From Hyphomicrobiales bacterium (GTDB taxonomy: Bacteria; Pseudomonadota; Alphaproteobacteria; Rhizobiales; Beijerinckiaceae): a stretch of 9,035 bases of DNA. Both the position numbers and the translations under genes were made by a program. The notes under the pieces were generated by a model. That model worked only from the letters and a program-made list of their open reading frames with translations. It had not been told where the DNA came from and searched no databases. The stretch is taken from NCBI GenBank assembly GCA_947374125.1, contig CANCAR010000107.1, forward strand, positions 1-9,035. Direction: 5' to 3'. This document shows positions 1 to 6,876 of the stretch, piece by piece (position 1 is the first letter of the stretch; each line of letters begins with the position of its first letter).

Positions 1-614
1 TCCCATTCTTGCGTATCGCCTAAAACGAGCGGGCACGCTGCAACATCGGCCATGCGGACTTCCGGCCTTTGTGCCAAAGGATGATCGCGCCGCGCGACAA
101 AGGTGAGACGCTCCTGCGCCACGGGAATGGAATCGAGCCCCGGATCGTCCACCGGTCCGAGCAGAAGACCGACATCAATTTCCTCCCGTTCAAGCGCGAT
201 CTTTTGAGCGCTTGTGGGCATGTAATTCAGTTCAAGGCTCACTTTTGGGTGGCTTGCGGAAAAGCGCCGGACATAATCGGGCATCAGCTGCGTCGCGGCA
301 AACGACATATAGGCCATGCGAAGCCTGCCGGTTGAGCCTTCAGCCACCGAGCGCGCATCCGCGATCAGATGCCCCAGTTCACCGATCATTGGTTTTAATC
401 GCGCGAGCATCACGCGCCCGGGTTCGGTCAGCACGACATCACGCGTCGTGCGAAAGAACAGAGGAAAACCGATCCGCGTTTCAAAATTCCGGATGCGACG
501 GCTTAGAACCGACTGATCCATGTCGAGCCGATCCGCCGCTTTACGAAAGCTCAACTCCTCCGCAACGAGAAGAAAAGTATGGATATCGGAAATTTCCGGC
601 AATCGGTCGCGCAT
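1..614 (-). CDS. LysR-family transcriptional regulator (C-terminus beyond left edge)
   Basis: Reading the minus strand from the ATG at 614 gives 204 open codons up to the window edge, so about two thirds of a typical LysR protein of about 300 residues is present. Residues 8-66 form the LysR winged helix-turn-helix: DIHTFLLVAEELSFRKAADRL leads into the recognition segment DQSVLSRRIRNFE (33-45), then the wing LFFRTTRDVVLTEPG. A linker helix follows (about 67-90). The effector-binding domain starts at GRLRMAYMSF (about 94) and includes a typical LPxxxxxF-like stretch, LMPDYVRRFSASHP. The start is supported by AGGGTGG a few bases upstream. The gene is divergent from the 789-1484 amidohydrolase across a 174-nt gap holding a LysR-type dyad, so it probably regulates the hyu locus and itself in response to a pathway metabolite. 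The family call is secure; the target and ligand are inferred. Confidence 0.93.
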   Translation of the reverse strand, partial: MRDRLPEISDIHTFLLVAEELSFRKAADRLDMDQSVLSRRIRNFETRIGFPLFFRTTRDVVLTEPGRVMLARLKPMIGELGHLIADARSVAEGSTGRLRMAYMSFAATQLMPDYVRRFSASHPKVSLELNYMPTSAQKIALEREEIDVGLLLGPVDDPGLDSIPVAQERLTFVARRDHPLAQRPEVRMADVAACPLVLGDTQEW

Positions 615-644
615 GGTCCACCCCACCCTTGCTCGTGTCGAAGC

Positions 645-672
645 AGTATGACGAAACGCTCGATTAATGCAA
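645..672 (-). promoter_or_regulatory. Possible sigma70-like promoter of the lysR gene
   Basis: On the minus strand, TTGCAT (plus 667-672) and CATACT (plus 645-650) are 16 nt apart. Each is only a partial match to TTGACA/TATAAT. They would start a short leader in front of the LysR ATG at 614. The -35-like element lies inside the LysR-type dyad, which would fit autorepression. This is inferred from spacing and weak consensus only. Confidence 0.27.
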
Positions 673-685
673 ATTTCGCATGAAT
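663..685. promoter_or_regulatory. LysR-type operator (T-N11-A dyad)
   Basis: The sequence has the form ATT-n-ATGC-N7-GCAT-n-AAT, a dyad centred on 674 with seven paired positions per arm and no mismatch apart from one unpaired position on each side. T668 and A680 give the T-N11-A core known for LysR-family recognition sites. It lies 49 nt upstream of the LysR start and about 104 nt upstream of the amidohydrolase start at 789, the usual place for a regulator controlling a divergent operon. Binding by the adjacent LysR protein is inferred. Confidence 0.7.
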
Positions 686-701
686 ATTGAACTTATTCGT
701 T

Positions 702-714
702 CTTGCCGGGCAAG
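702..714. repeat. Short perfect palindrome in the divergent promoter region
   Basis: CTTGCC-G-GGCAAG is a perfect 6-bp-arm palindrome with one central base. It lies 17 nt on the amidohydrolase side of the T-N11-A dyad. It could be a second operator or activation half for the LysR protein, a site for another regulator, or chance. Its sequence does not match the ATGC-N7-GCAT arms, so a shared binder is uncertain. Confidence 0.3.
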
Positions 715-778
715 CGGGATCGGGCTCGACTGCAACACAAGGGCCTCAGGTGAAAGGCCATACCATCTCCCAACAAAA

Positions 779-784
779 TGAGGA
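779..784 (+). promoter_or_regulatory. Ribosome binding site that fixes the start at 789
   Basis: TGAGGA lies four bases before the ATG at 789. The reading frame is open further upstream to a TTG at 687, but the extra 34 residues have no family character and cover the divergent regulatory gap. The Shine-Dalgarno site therefore supports the ATG at 789. Confidence 0.7.
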
Positions 785-788
785 CACA

Positions 789-1484
789 ATGACCATTGAT
801 GTGAAAGATCTCGACAAGGTTTTGCAGCAGGCCTTCGATGCCAGCACCGCGGTTTATAAAGCGCGTGGCTTTCAGCGCCGTATCGGCTTTGGCAAAAAGC
901 CAGCTTTGATCAGCGTGGATCTCGCCAATGCCTGGACCCGTCCGGGCAATCCCTTCACCTGCGAGAATATCGACGAGCAGATCATTCCGGGCATGCAGCG
1001 TCTATTGGAAGCTTGCCGCGCCAATAACCACGTCGTCGTTCATGTCACGACGGCCTATCAAAACACGGATGTGAACGATCCCACCACCGATATGGGCATG
1101 TGGCACCACAAAATCCCGGTTGAGGCCGTGAACCTCAAGGACGAACATTTGTGGGCGATTGATTCCCGCATTGCCCCGGTCGAGGGCGAGTATGTCATGA
1201 TGAAGAAGCGCGCCAGCTCGTTTAGCGGCACACCGCTTGCGGGTTATCTGCGTTCCTGCGGCGTGGATACGATTCTGGTCACCGGCGTGACAGCAACCGC
1301 ATGCGTTCGGACCACAATTTGTGATGGGCTTGCCGAGGGCTTCCGCACCATCGCGGTGCGGGAATGCATCGGCGACCGCGTACCGGGTGCCGTCGCTTGG
1401 AACCTTTACGATATTGATGCCAAATTTGCCGATGTAGAATCGGTGGATCGTTGCTTGGAATATCTGAATTCCGTTCAGGGATAA
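789..1484 (+). CDS. Cysteine hydrolase, N-carbamoylsarcosine amidase-like (isochorismatase superfamily)
   Basis: This 231-residue protein has the whole isochorismatase-like fold and a normal length for the family. The catalytic triad can be placed at Asp44 (LISVDLANAW), Lys139 (in MMKKRASSFSGT) and the nucleophile Cys172 (GVTATACVRTT). The N-terminal strand followed by an AWTRPGNPF loop, and the KKRASSF segment, resemble N-carbamoylsarcosine amidase more than isochorismatase or nicotinamidase. N-carbamoylsarcosine amidase hydrolyses N-carbamoylsarcosine to sarcosine, CO2 and ammonia. No signal peptide is seen, so it is probably cytoplasmic. It is first in the likely operon with hyuA and hyuB, which would supply the N-carbamoyl acid, and divergent from the LysR gene. 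The family and triad are seen in sequence; the substrate is inferred. Other amidases of the family, such as maleamate or ureidoacrylate hydrolases, remain possible. Confidence 0.88.
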   Translation: MTIDVKDLDKVLQQAFDASTAVYKARGFQRRIGFGKKPALISVDLANAWTRPGNPFTCENIDEQIIPGMQRLLEACRANNHVVVHVTTAYQNTDVNDPTTDMGMWHHKIPVEAVNLKDEHLWAIDSRIAPVEGEYVMMKKRASSFSGTPLAGYLRSCGVDTILVTGVTATACVRTTICDGLAEGFRTIAVRECIGDRVPGAVAWNLYDIDAKFADVESVDRCLEYLNSVQG

Positions 1485-1529
1485 GCATTGGGGCCGGTGT
1501 TCATAATGCTGCGACACTTGGTCCTTTTT

Positions 1530-1578
1530 TTACGGCGGTCAGATTTCTACTTGCAATTCGAAAATCTGATCGCCGTAA
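1530..1578 (+). repeat. Intergenic long-stem hairpin (17-bp stem, 15-nt loop)
   Basis: TTACGGCGGTCAGATTT (1530-1546) pairs with AAATCTGATCGCCGTAA (1562-1578) over 17 positions. Sixteen are Watson-Crick pairs and one is a G-U pair (1538/1570). The loop is 1547-1561. The T-tract is on the wrong side for an intrinsic terminator: on the plus strand it precedes the stem, and on the minus strand an A-tract follows it. It is 45 nt after the amidohydrolase stop and 82 nt before hyuA. It could be an mRNA-stabilising or processing element, an attenuating structure, a dispersed palindromic repeat or a protein-binding dyad. Confidence 0.75.
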
Positions 1579-1660
1579 TAGGGCCATCTCAGACTGCCAA
1601 TTGTTGGACACTCCCCATGTTCAACGCTTCGATTGATCCAGAGAAGAGGATAGGGCTGCA

Positions 1661-3748
1661 ATGATACGTGTTGGTGTGGATGTAGGCGGCACTTTTACCG
1701 ATATTGTGCTTGAACGTAGCCTTCCGGGCGGGGACCAACAGGTCTTTGTGCACAAAGTATCGAGCACACCAGCGGATCAGTCAGAAGGCGTGGTGCGCGG
1801 CATTGTTGAGATTTGCGGTCATGCGGATGTGAAGCCCGCGGATATCGACTTCGTGTTTCACGGCACGACAGTCGCCACGAATATGGTCATTGAGCGCAAC
1901 GGCGCCGAAGTTGGCATGATCACCACGAAAGGCTTCCGCGATATTATGCATATGGGTCGCCACAAGCGGCCGCATAATTTCTCGTTGCAATTCGATGTGC
2001 CTTGGCAGTCAAAGCCACTCGTTAAGCGCCGGAACCGCATTGCCGTTACCGAGCGGTTGATGCCGCCAACCGGCAACATTGAGGTGCCGCTTAATCTCGA
2101 TGAAGTTAAACACGCCGCCGACCTTTTCGCCAAGCGCAAGCTGGATGCAGTGGTGATCTCCTTCCTGTTCTCCTTCTTGAATGACGTGCATGAACAAAAG
2201 GCCAAAGAGATCGTCAAAGCCGCGATGCCGAATGCCTTTGTTTGCACCTCATCCGAAGTCGTCAATGTGATGCGCGAATATGAGCGTTTCTCGTCCTGCG
2301 CGATGAACGCCTATATTGGCCCTAAGACCTCGACCTATCTCAACAATCTCGAAGGCCGTTTGCGCCATGCGGGCGTGAAAGCGTCGGTTCGCATCATGCA
2401 ATCGAATGGCGGTATTTCGACCATCGACAATTCCTCAAAGCTTCCGATTGGTCTCTTGCTGTCGGGCCCCGCTGGCGGCGTCATGGGCGGTCGCTGGACG
2501 GGTGAGAACAGCGGCAAGCAGAATGTGATTACGATTGATATTGGCGGCACCTCCGCCGATATCAGCGTCATCGAGAAGGGCGAGCTCCGCGTTAAAAATC
2601 CGCGCGATACCGAAGTGGCTGGTCTGCCGGTTCTCGTTCCCATGATCGATATTGACGCGATTGGCGCGGGCGGTGGTTCGATTGCCTATATCGACGCCGG
2701 TGGCGCGTTCCGCGTTGGCCCGCGTTCGGCGGGCGCTGTGCCGGGCCCAGCCTGTTACGGCAAGGGCGGAACCGAGCCAACGGTCACCGATGCACAGGTG
2801 GTGCTTGGCCGGCTCGACATCGACCAGTTCTTGGGCGGTGATCTGAAAATTGAAGGCAGCCTTTCGCACACGGCCGTTGATACGCATATTGCCAAGAAAC
2901 TCGGCCTATCGGTTACCGATGCTGCTATCGGTATTTTGAAGATCATCAACAACAATATGGCGCTGGCGATCAACTCGAACTCGGTTGCCAAGGGCGTTGA
3001 TCCGAGAAACTTCACGCTGATGGGCTTTGGCGGCGCTGGTCCGTTGCATGCGGTAGCACTGGCTGAAATGATCCATGCCAAGGACGTGATCTCTCCGGCC
3101 CATCCCGGTATCACGGCTGCGATGGGGCTGCTCGTCACCGAGCTCCGGTACGAGTTTACCCGTTCGGTGCTGACGGTTCTGAACACGGCGGGCGAAGCAG
3201 AATTTGCGTCCATCAACGCCTCTTTCGACAAACTGCTCTCGGAAGCCCGGGCGCAACTCGATGCTGACTCCATTCCGGCAGTCGAACAGGTTTTCACGAA
3301 AATTGCCGAGTGCCGCTATGTCGGCCAAGGCTTTGAATTACGCGCGGAATTGCCTGCTGAAGCGCTGACGAAGGGCAATGTTGACGTTGCCATCCGGAAC
3401 TTCTTCAACGCGCACAAGCAGGTTTATGGCCACGCCTTTGAAGACCAGATGGTCGAGGTCGTAACGCTGCGTGTGGTTGCAACGGCCAATGTCGAAACGC
3501 TCAAACTGCCGAAGCTCGAAAAGGGTGGCCAAAAGAACCCTGAAGCGGCCAAGCTTTATGTTCGTGACACGGTGTTCGACGATGGCAAGCCAACGCCGAC
3601 GACCCGTTTTGCGCGCGGCAAGTTGAAAGATGGCGATACCGTTTCCGGCCCCGCTTTGATCGTGCAGCACAATTCGACCACACTTGTGCCGCCCGGCTAC
3701 CTCGCAACCGTTCTTACCTATGGCGACATTCACGTCGCCCGGTCTTGA
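1661..3748 (+). CDS. hyuA: Hydantoinase/oxoprolinase subunit A (ATP-dependent N-methylhydantoinase A type)
   Basis: At 695 residues this has the normal length of stand-alone HyuA proteins. The N-terminal hydantoinase/oxoprolinase domain (about 3-190) opens with the phosphate-binding VGVDVGGTFTDIV (D7, G9-G10-T11, D14) and carries HGTTVATN (67-74). The main ASKHA-type domain (about 200-490) has the second phosphate loop TIDIGGTSADIS (291-302), the GAGGGSIA loop (335-342), GPRSAGAVPGPACYG (353-367) and GFGGAGPLHA (455-464). The remainder is the C-terminal hydantoinase A domain. In this family the subunit binds and uses ATP to activate a cyclic amide or imide, and the ring is opened with HyuB. 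AGGG and AGAGGA upstream support the ATG. hyuB follows after 27 nt. Substrate candidates are N-methylhydantoin, other hydantoins or 5-oxoproline; flanking carbamoyl-amidase-like genes favour hydantoins. Carboxylase relatives such as acetophenone carboxylase are less likely because no extra subunits are present. Confidence 0.93.
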   Translation: MIRVGVDVGGTFTDIVLERSLPGGDQQVFVHKVSSTPADQSEGVVRGIVEICGHADVKPADIDFVFHGTTVATNMVIERNGAEVGMITTKGFRDIMHMGRHKRPHNFSLQFDVPWQSKPLVKRRNRIAVTERLMPPTGNIEVPLNLDEVKHAADLFAKRKLDAVVISFLFSFLNDVHEQKAKEIVKAAMPNAFVCTSSEVVNVMREYERFSSCAMNAYIGPKTSTYLNNLEGRLRHAGVKASVRIMQSNGGISTIDNSSKLPIGLLLSGPAGGVMGGRWTGENSGKQNVITIDIGGTSADISVIEKGELRVKNPRDTEVAGLPVLVPMIDIDAIGAGGGSIAYIDAGGAFRVGPRSAGAVPGPACYGKGGTEPTVTDAQVVLGRLDIDQFLGGDLKIEGSLSHTAVDTHIAKKLGLSVTDAAIGILKIINNNMALAINSNSVAKGVDPRNFTLMGFGGAGPLHAVALAEMIHAKDVISPAHPGITAAMGLLVTELRYEFTRSVLTVLNTAGEAEFASINASFDKLLSEARAQLDADSIPAVEQVFTKIAECRYVGQGFELRAELPAEALTKGNVDVAIRNFFNAHKQVYGHAFEDQMVEVVTLRVVATANVETLKLPKLEKGGQKNPEAAKLYVRDTVFDDGKPTPTTRFARGKLKDGDTVSGPALIVQHNSTTLVPPGYLATVLTYGDIHVARS

Positions 3749-3775
3749 TCCTGTTTCGTTAGAAGGTTTGATCCC

Positions 3776-5551
3776 ATGAGCAAGACAGTCGATCCCATCA
3801 CCCTGCAAGTTGTTGCCGGTGCCCTCCATGCCATTGCCGAACAGATGGGCAATGTGCTGTACCGTATGTCCTATTCCTCGATTATCCGCGAAAGCCAGGA
3901 TCTTGGAGCAGGCCTCTTCGACAAGGATTTCAACACGCTGTGCGAATCGGACTCAACCCCGATGCATATCGGCTCCTTGCCCGGCTATCTACGCGGCATC
4001 GAGAAAACGATCCCGCTGGATGCGTGGAAGCCTGGCGATTGTGTGATCCACAACCACCCTTATTACGGCGCAAGCCATTCGCCAGACATCGCCATTGTCA
4101 TGCCGGTGTTTTACGAGGGCGAATTGGTTGGCTTTGCGGGTAACACGGCCCACCATGTCGATATTGGCGCGGCAACGCCGGGCCTGATCATCGACGTGCC
4201 GGATATGTATGCGGAAGGCATGCTGCTGAACGGCCTGAAACTCTACAATGAAGGCGTGCGCAACGAGTCGCTGTGGCGTTATATTCGCGACAATACCCGC
4301 GTGCCGAGCCTTGTGATGGGCGATCTTGAAGCGCAAATCGCCTCTGCCGAACTGGGCGTTCGACGCTTCCAGGAATTGCTGGCCACCTACACCAAAGAAA
4401 CCGTTATCCAATCGTGCCATCAGTTGATGGATTATTCCGAGTCGATGCTGCGCCGGGCGATTTCCGAAATTCCGGATGGCGATTATACGGCGGAAGGCTT
4501 TTTGGATGATGACGGTCGCAACCGTGGTGTGACACTGCCGATTAAGGTCACCGTCAAGGTGCGGGGCGATGGGGTTGAAGTTGATCTGACCGGCTCCTCA
4601 CCGCAGGTACCCACCGCCTTCAACGTGCCTTTCGAAGGGTCAACGAAAGTGGCGTGTTACTTTGCCTTCCGCGCGCTACTGCTCGATACCTACACCTTGG
4701 CCGACCCGATTCCGGCCAATGAAGGATCGTTCCGGCCTGTGAAGGTAACGGCACCGCTTGGCTCGATCTTCAACCCCATCGCGCCGGCAGCCGCCGAAGC
4801 CCGCTTCTGCCAGATCCAGCGAGTCGTGGATTTGATCATCAAGGCGCTTGCACCCGTAGTGCCTGATAAAGCCACTGCGGGTAATTCCGCCACCCTCTCC
4901 TTCGCCGCCTATTCGGGCGTTCGTTCGAGCGGCGATTACTGGGTGTTCCTAGAGGTCAATGAGGCGGCCATGGGCGCGCGCTCGACCTCTGATGGACCGG
5001 ATACGATTGAAGAATTGATGCGCAACACGCGCAACAACCCGCTCGAAGACCTTGGCATGCATTTGCCGTTGATTTGCGATCGGTACGAAATCCGCGATGA
5101 CGTTTTCCCGGGTGCAGGCAAATTCCGGGGTGGGGCTGGTGTTGTAAAATCCCAACGCTTTCTCTCGCCAGGCTTCGTCACCCATGAATCGGATCGTCAT
5201 GAGGATGCGCCATGGGGCGTGTTTGGCGGGCATCCCGGCATGGTTGGGAAAATGGAAGTCGACAATATTTTCGATCCATCAAAGAAGCGCTCGGCCTATG
5301 CCAAATTCTCCGGCCTGCGCGTCGATGAGGGCGATGTCGTGTCGTACTTCTCGCCGTCGGGCGGCGGTTATGGCAGCCCGCTAGAACGCGATCCGGCCAA
5401 GGTGCTCGACGATGTTCTGGATGATTTCATCAGCGTTGAACATGCCTTCGAAGTGTATGGCGTCGTGTTCGACGACGTCGACGACGGCTATGGCTACGCG
5501 GTCAATGCCGCCAAGACCCAGACCCGCCGGGCAGAACTCGCGCGGGCGTGA
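3776..5551 (+). CDS. hyuB: Hydantoinase/oxoprolinase subunit B (ATP-dependent N-methylhydantoinase B type)
   Basis: This 591-residue protein has the typical HyuB length. Family signatures run throughout. They include DPITLQVVAGALHAIAEQMGNVL at the N-terminus, LYRMSYSSIIRESQDLGAGLFD, the His/Asp-rich HNHPYYGASHSPD (92-104), and GNTAHHVDIGAATPG (122-136). At the C-terminus are GKFRGGAGV and the glycine-rich SPSGGGYGSPLERDP (526-540), followed by a YGVVF segment. The His and Asp clusters at 92-129 are plausible metal or active-site residues, but I cannot assign them individually. AGAAGG nine bases before the ATG supports the start. It follows hyuA by 27 nt on the same strand, so the two are almost certainly cotranscribed and form one ATP-dependent ring-opening enzyme in the cytoplasm. 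It ends 20 nt from the stop of the convergent second amidohydrolase. The family is certain; the substrate is not. Confidence 0.94.
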   Translation: MSKTVDPITLQVVAGALHAIAEQMGNVLYRMSYSSIIRESQDLGAGLFDKDFNTLCESDSTPMHIGSLPGYLRGIEKTIPLDAWKPGDCVIHNHPYYGASHSPDIAIVMPVFYEGELVGFAGNTAHHVDIGAATPGLIIDVPDMYAEGMLLNGLKLYNEGVRNESLWRYIRDNTRVPSLVMGDLEAQIASAELGVRRFQELLATYTKETVIQSCHQLMDYSESMLRRAISEIPDGDYTAEGFLDDDGRNRGVTLPIKVTVKVRGDGVEVDLTGSSPQVPTAFNVPFEGSTKVACYFAFRALLLDTYTLADPIPANEGSFRPVKVTAPLGSIFNPIAPAAAEARFCQIQRVVDLIIKALAPVVPDKATAGNSATLSFAAYSGVRSSGDYWVFLEVNEAAMGARSTSDGPDTIEELMRNTRNNPLEDLGMHLPLICDRYEIRDDVFPGAGKFRGGAGVVKSQRFLSPGFVTHESDRHEDAPWGVFGGHPGMVGKMEVDNIFDPSKKRSAYAKFSGLRVDEGDVVSYFSPSGGGYGSPLERDPAKVLDDVLDDFISVEHAFEVYGVVFDDVDDGYGYAVNAAKTQTRRAELARA

Positions 5552-5571
5552 AGCGCCTAACGCTTAGCCGA

Positions 5572-6207
5572 TCAGTCGCGGTCGTTCACTGACCGCCACT
5601 GATCGATTGCGCCAATTGCGGTATCGGCATCAATGATGTCAGCATAGCGCCGTGCAACATCGGCAAGGTTTTGGTCGTGGGCTACCTGATCATGGTCGCC
5701 GCAGCAATCTTGCGCCACTTGTACCCGGAAGCCGAGCGAAAACGCGTCGATCACGGTTGCGCGTACGCAGCCTGATGTAATACAGCCCGTTACAATCACC
5801 GTATCAACCCGTTCGCGGGTTAAAATAGCTGCCGCTGGCGTACCAAAGAAAAGCGATGGCGCCGTTTTGCTCAACACAACATCGGGGCCTTCCGCTGCAA
5901 TGCGGGGATCCAGTTCCGTCTCCTCTGTTCCGGCTTGCAGATCGAGAACAGGAGCAATTTTCCACAACGGGGCACTTTTACGTCCGTCAAAAGCAATGAC
6001 GCAGGCAATAATCGGGATGCCCGCGGCCTTCGCCGCTCGCATCACGCGGACCGTTGAATCAACCGCTTTATCCACCATGGGCGCACCGCCCATCGGGAAA
6101 CGGGAATCGGTAAAGCCGCGCTGAAAATCAACAACCACAAGCGCTGGTTTTGCACCAAAGCCAACCAAATCATCGCGATAGCCGCGCTGGGCATAGACAT
6201 CCGACAT
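5572..6207 (-). CDS. Second cysteine hydrolase of the isochorismatase superfamily (N-carbamoyl/amide hydrolase)
   Basis: This 211-residue protein has a complete triad: Asp27 (ALVVVDFQRGFTD), Lys114 (VLSKTAPSLFFGT) and the nucleophile Cys147 (TGCITSGCVRAT). The ATG at 6207 is chosen because TGAGGA lies seven bases upstream; a TTG seven codons earlier (6228) overlaps that site. It belongs to the same superfamily as the 789-1484 product but is clearly distinct, with DFQRGF and SKTAPSLF in place of DLANAW and KKRASSF, so it is not a recent duplicate. Its FGAKPALVVVDFQRGFTD start resembles N-carbamoylsarcosine amidase and maleamate hydrolase relatives. It converges with hyuB, so it is transcribed from its own promoter upstream of 6207. 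It may act on the product of HyuAB or on a related amide from the same compound. The fold and triad are seen; the substrate is inferred. Confidence 0.88.
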   Translation of the reverse strand: MSDVYAQRGYRDDLVGFGAKPALVVVDFQRGFTDSRFPMGGAPMVDKAVDSTVRVMRAAKAAGIPIIACVIAFDGRKSAPLWKIAPVLDLQAGTEETELDPRIAAEGPDVVLSKTAPSLFFGTPAAAILTRERVDTVIVTGCITSGCVRATVIDAFSLGFRVQVAQDCCGDHDQVAHDQNLADVARRYADIIDADTAIGAIDQWRSVNDRD

Positions 6208-6441
6208 TAAGAGATCCTCACACGACAAGGCGTTACACCGTTACCCGACAATCATAGCGCCGACAGCCTCGAAGCTCCATGCTGTTCTTGCACGACAGAG
6301 CCGCGCTTTTTGTCCAAATTACTCCACAGAGGTTTTTACACAAACCTTGTATCGATAGATGTGCGGGTTAAATTTTGAGCCGACACGCTAAATTTTCGGG
6401 CCTCACTGCCGTCTCTAAGGCTATAGATTGAGGTCGTTCGA
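6208..6441. other. 234-nt intergenic region with divergent regulatory potential
   Basis: This gap separates the starts of the second amidohydrolase and the IS630-like helix-turn-helix gene, so it should hold promoters in both directions; I found no convincing -35/-10 pair. Visible items are a small inverted repeat AGGTTT-N6-AAACCT (6330-6347), a CGTTAC direct repeat (6231-6236 and 6239-6244), and the tandem repeat at 6367-6406 listed separately. No open frame with coding character was seen. Confidence 0.5.
6367..6406 (+). repeat. Two imperfect 20-nt tandem repeats
   Basis: GTTAAATTTTGAGCCGACAC (6367-6386) is followed directly by GCTAAATTTTCGGGCCTCAC (6387-6406). The units agree at 14 of 20 positions, including the run TAAATTTT. 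The pair ends 35 nt before the helix-turn-helix ORF. It could be two sites for the encoded DNA-binding protein, or subterminal transposase sites at an IS end. GGTTAAATT (6366-6374) recurs in inverted orientation as AATTTAACC at 6898-6906 on the far side of the ORF. Confidence 0.5.
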
Positions 6442-6876
6442 ATGGTCGCCGCTATAAAATTACGAAATGATTATACAGAGGCATCCCTGCAAAAGGTCTT
6501 GCGTACGGTGGAGGATGCAGAACAGCGGAAGCGGTTGCGTGCTTTATGCGCGATCTATGGTGGATCGACGAATGCGAAAGCTGCCGAACAGGCTGGCGTA
6601 ACCCCGCAGGTGATCCGCGACTGGATTTTGCGGTTCAACGAAAACGGACCAGACGGGCTAAAAACCCATAAGCCCACCGGCCGGAAGCCCAAACTCAATG
6701 AATTCAAACTCATTGAACTCAGCAGCATCATTCGTGAAAAACTATTGAAGGGATCCAATAACCGGGTGGTTCGAAAACAGGTGGTTGGATTGGTGAGCGA
6801 TGAATTCGGCATTCTTCTCAATGAAACGACAATAGGTCGAATTATCAGGGATAAGATTGACTTAAAAATAGGCTGA
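6442..6876 (+). pseudogene. IS630-type transposase remnant (N-terminal helix-turn-helix half only)
   Basis: The 144 residues match the DNA-binding half of IS630-family transposases. A helical lead (about 12-36) precedes a helix-turn-helix, AKAAEQAGVTPQVIRDWILRFN (45-66). Then come the family hallmark NGPDGLKTHKPTGRKPKL (68-85) and a second winged helix region ending in NETTIGRIIRD (about 127-137). In complete relatives a TVGRLLRKLG-like motif is followed by the DDE catalytic domain. Here the frame stops seven residues after IIRD, and no DDE sequence follows in any frame before the glycosyltransferase at 6918. The gene could be a truncated transposase, the OrfA of a two-ORF element that lost OrfB, or a retained stand-alone DNA-binding protein. 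The frame is intact and has GAGG upstream. It is less GC-rich than the hyu genes and lies at the border of the AT-rich region. Confidence 0.72.

Noticed and set aside
212..667. Plus-strand open frame of 151 codons
   Set aside because: It is antisense to the LysR gene, whose conserved domain shows that the minus strand is coding.
687..788. Upstream TTG start extending the first amidohydrolase by 34 residues
   Set aside because: The extension has no family similarity and spans the regulatory gap; TGAGGA directly before the ATG at 789 gives a better start.
1002..1517. Minus-strand open frame opposite the first amidohydrolase, and similar long antisense frames opposite hyuA and hyuB
   Set aside because: They are shadows created by GC-rich codon structure; their translations show no recognisable family features.
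1521..1578. Intrinsic terminator after the first amidohydrolase
   Set aside because: The hairpin is real, but the T-run precedes it on the plus strand and no U-tract follows in either direction.
5551..5565. AAGCG-CCTAA-CGCTT hairpin between the convergent hyuB and second amidohydrolase stops
   Set aside because: The stem is only 5 bp with no T-tract, too weak to call a terminator.
6330..6347. AGGTTT-N6-AAACCT inverted repeat as an operator
   Set aside because: The arms are 6 bp in a low-complexity stretch with no adjacent promoter elements; chance is likely. It is mentioned only in the intergenic entry.
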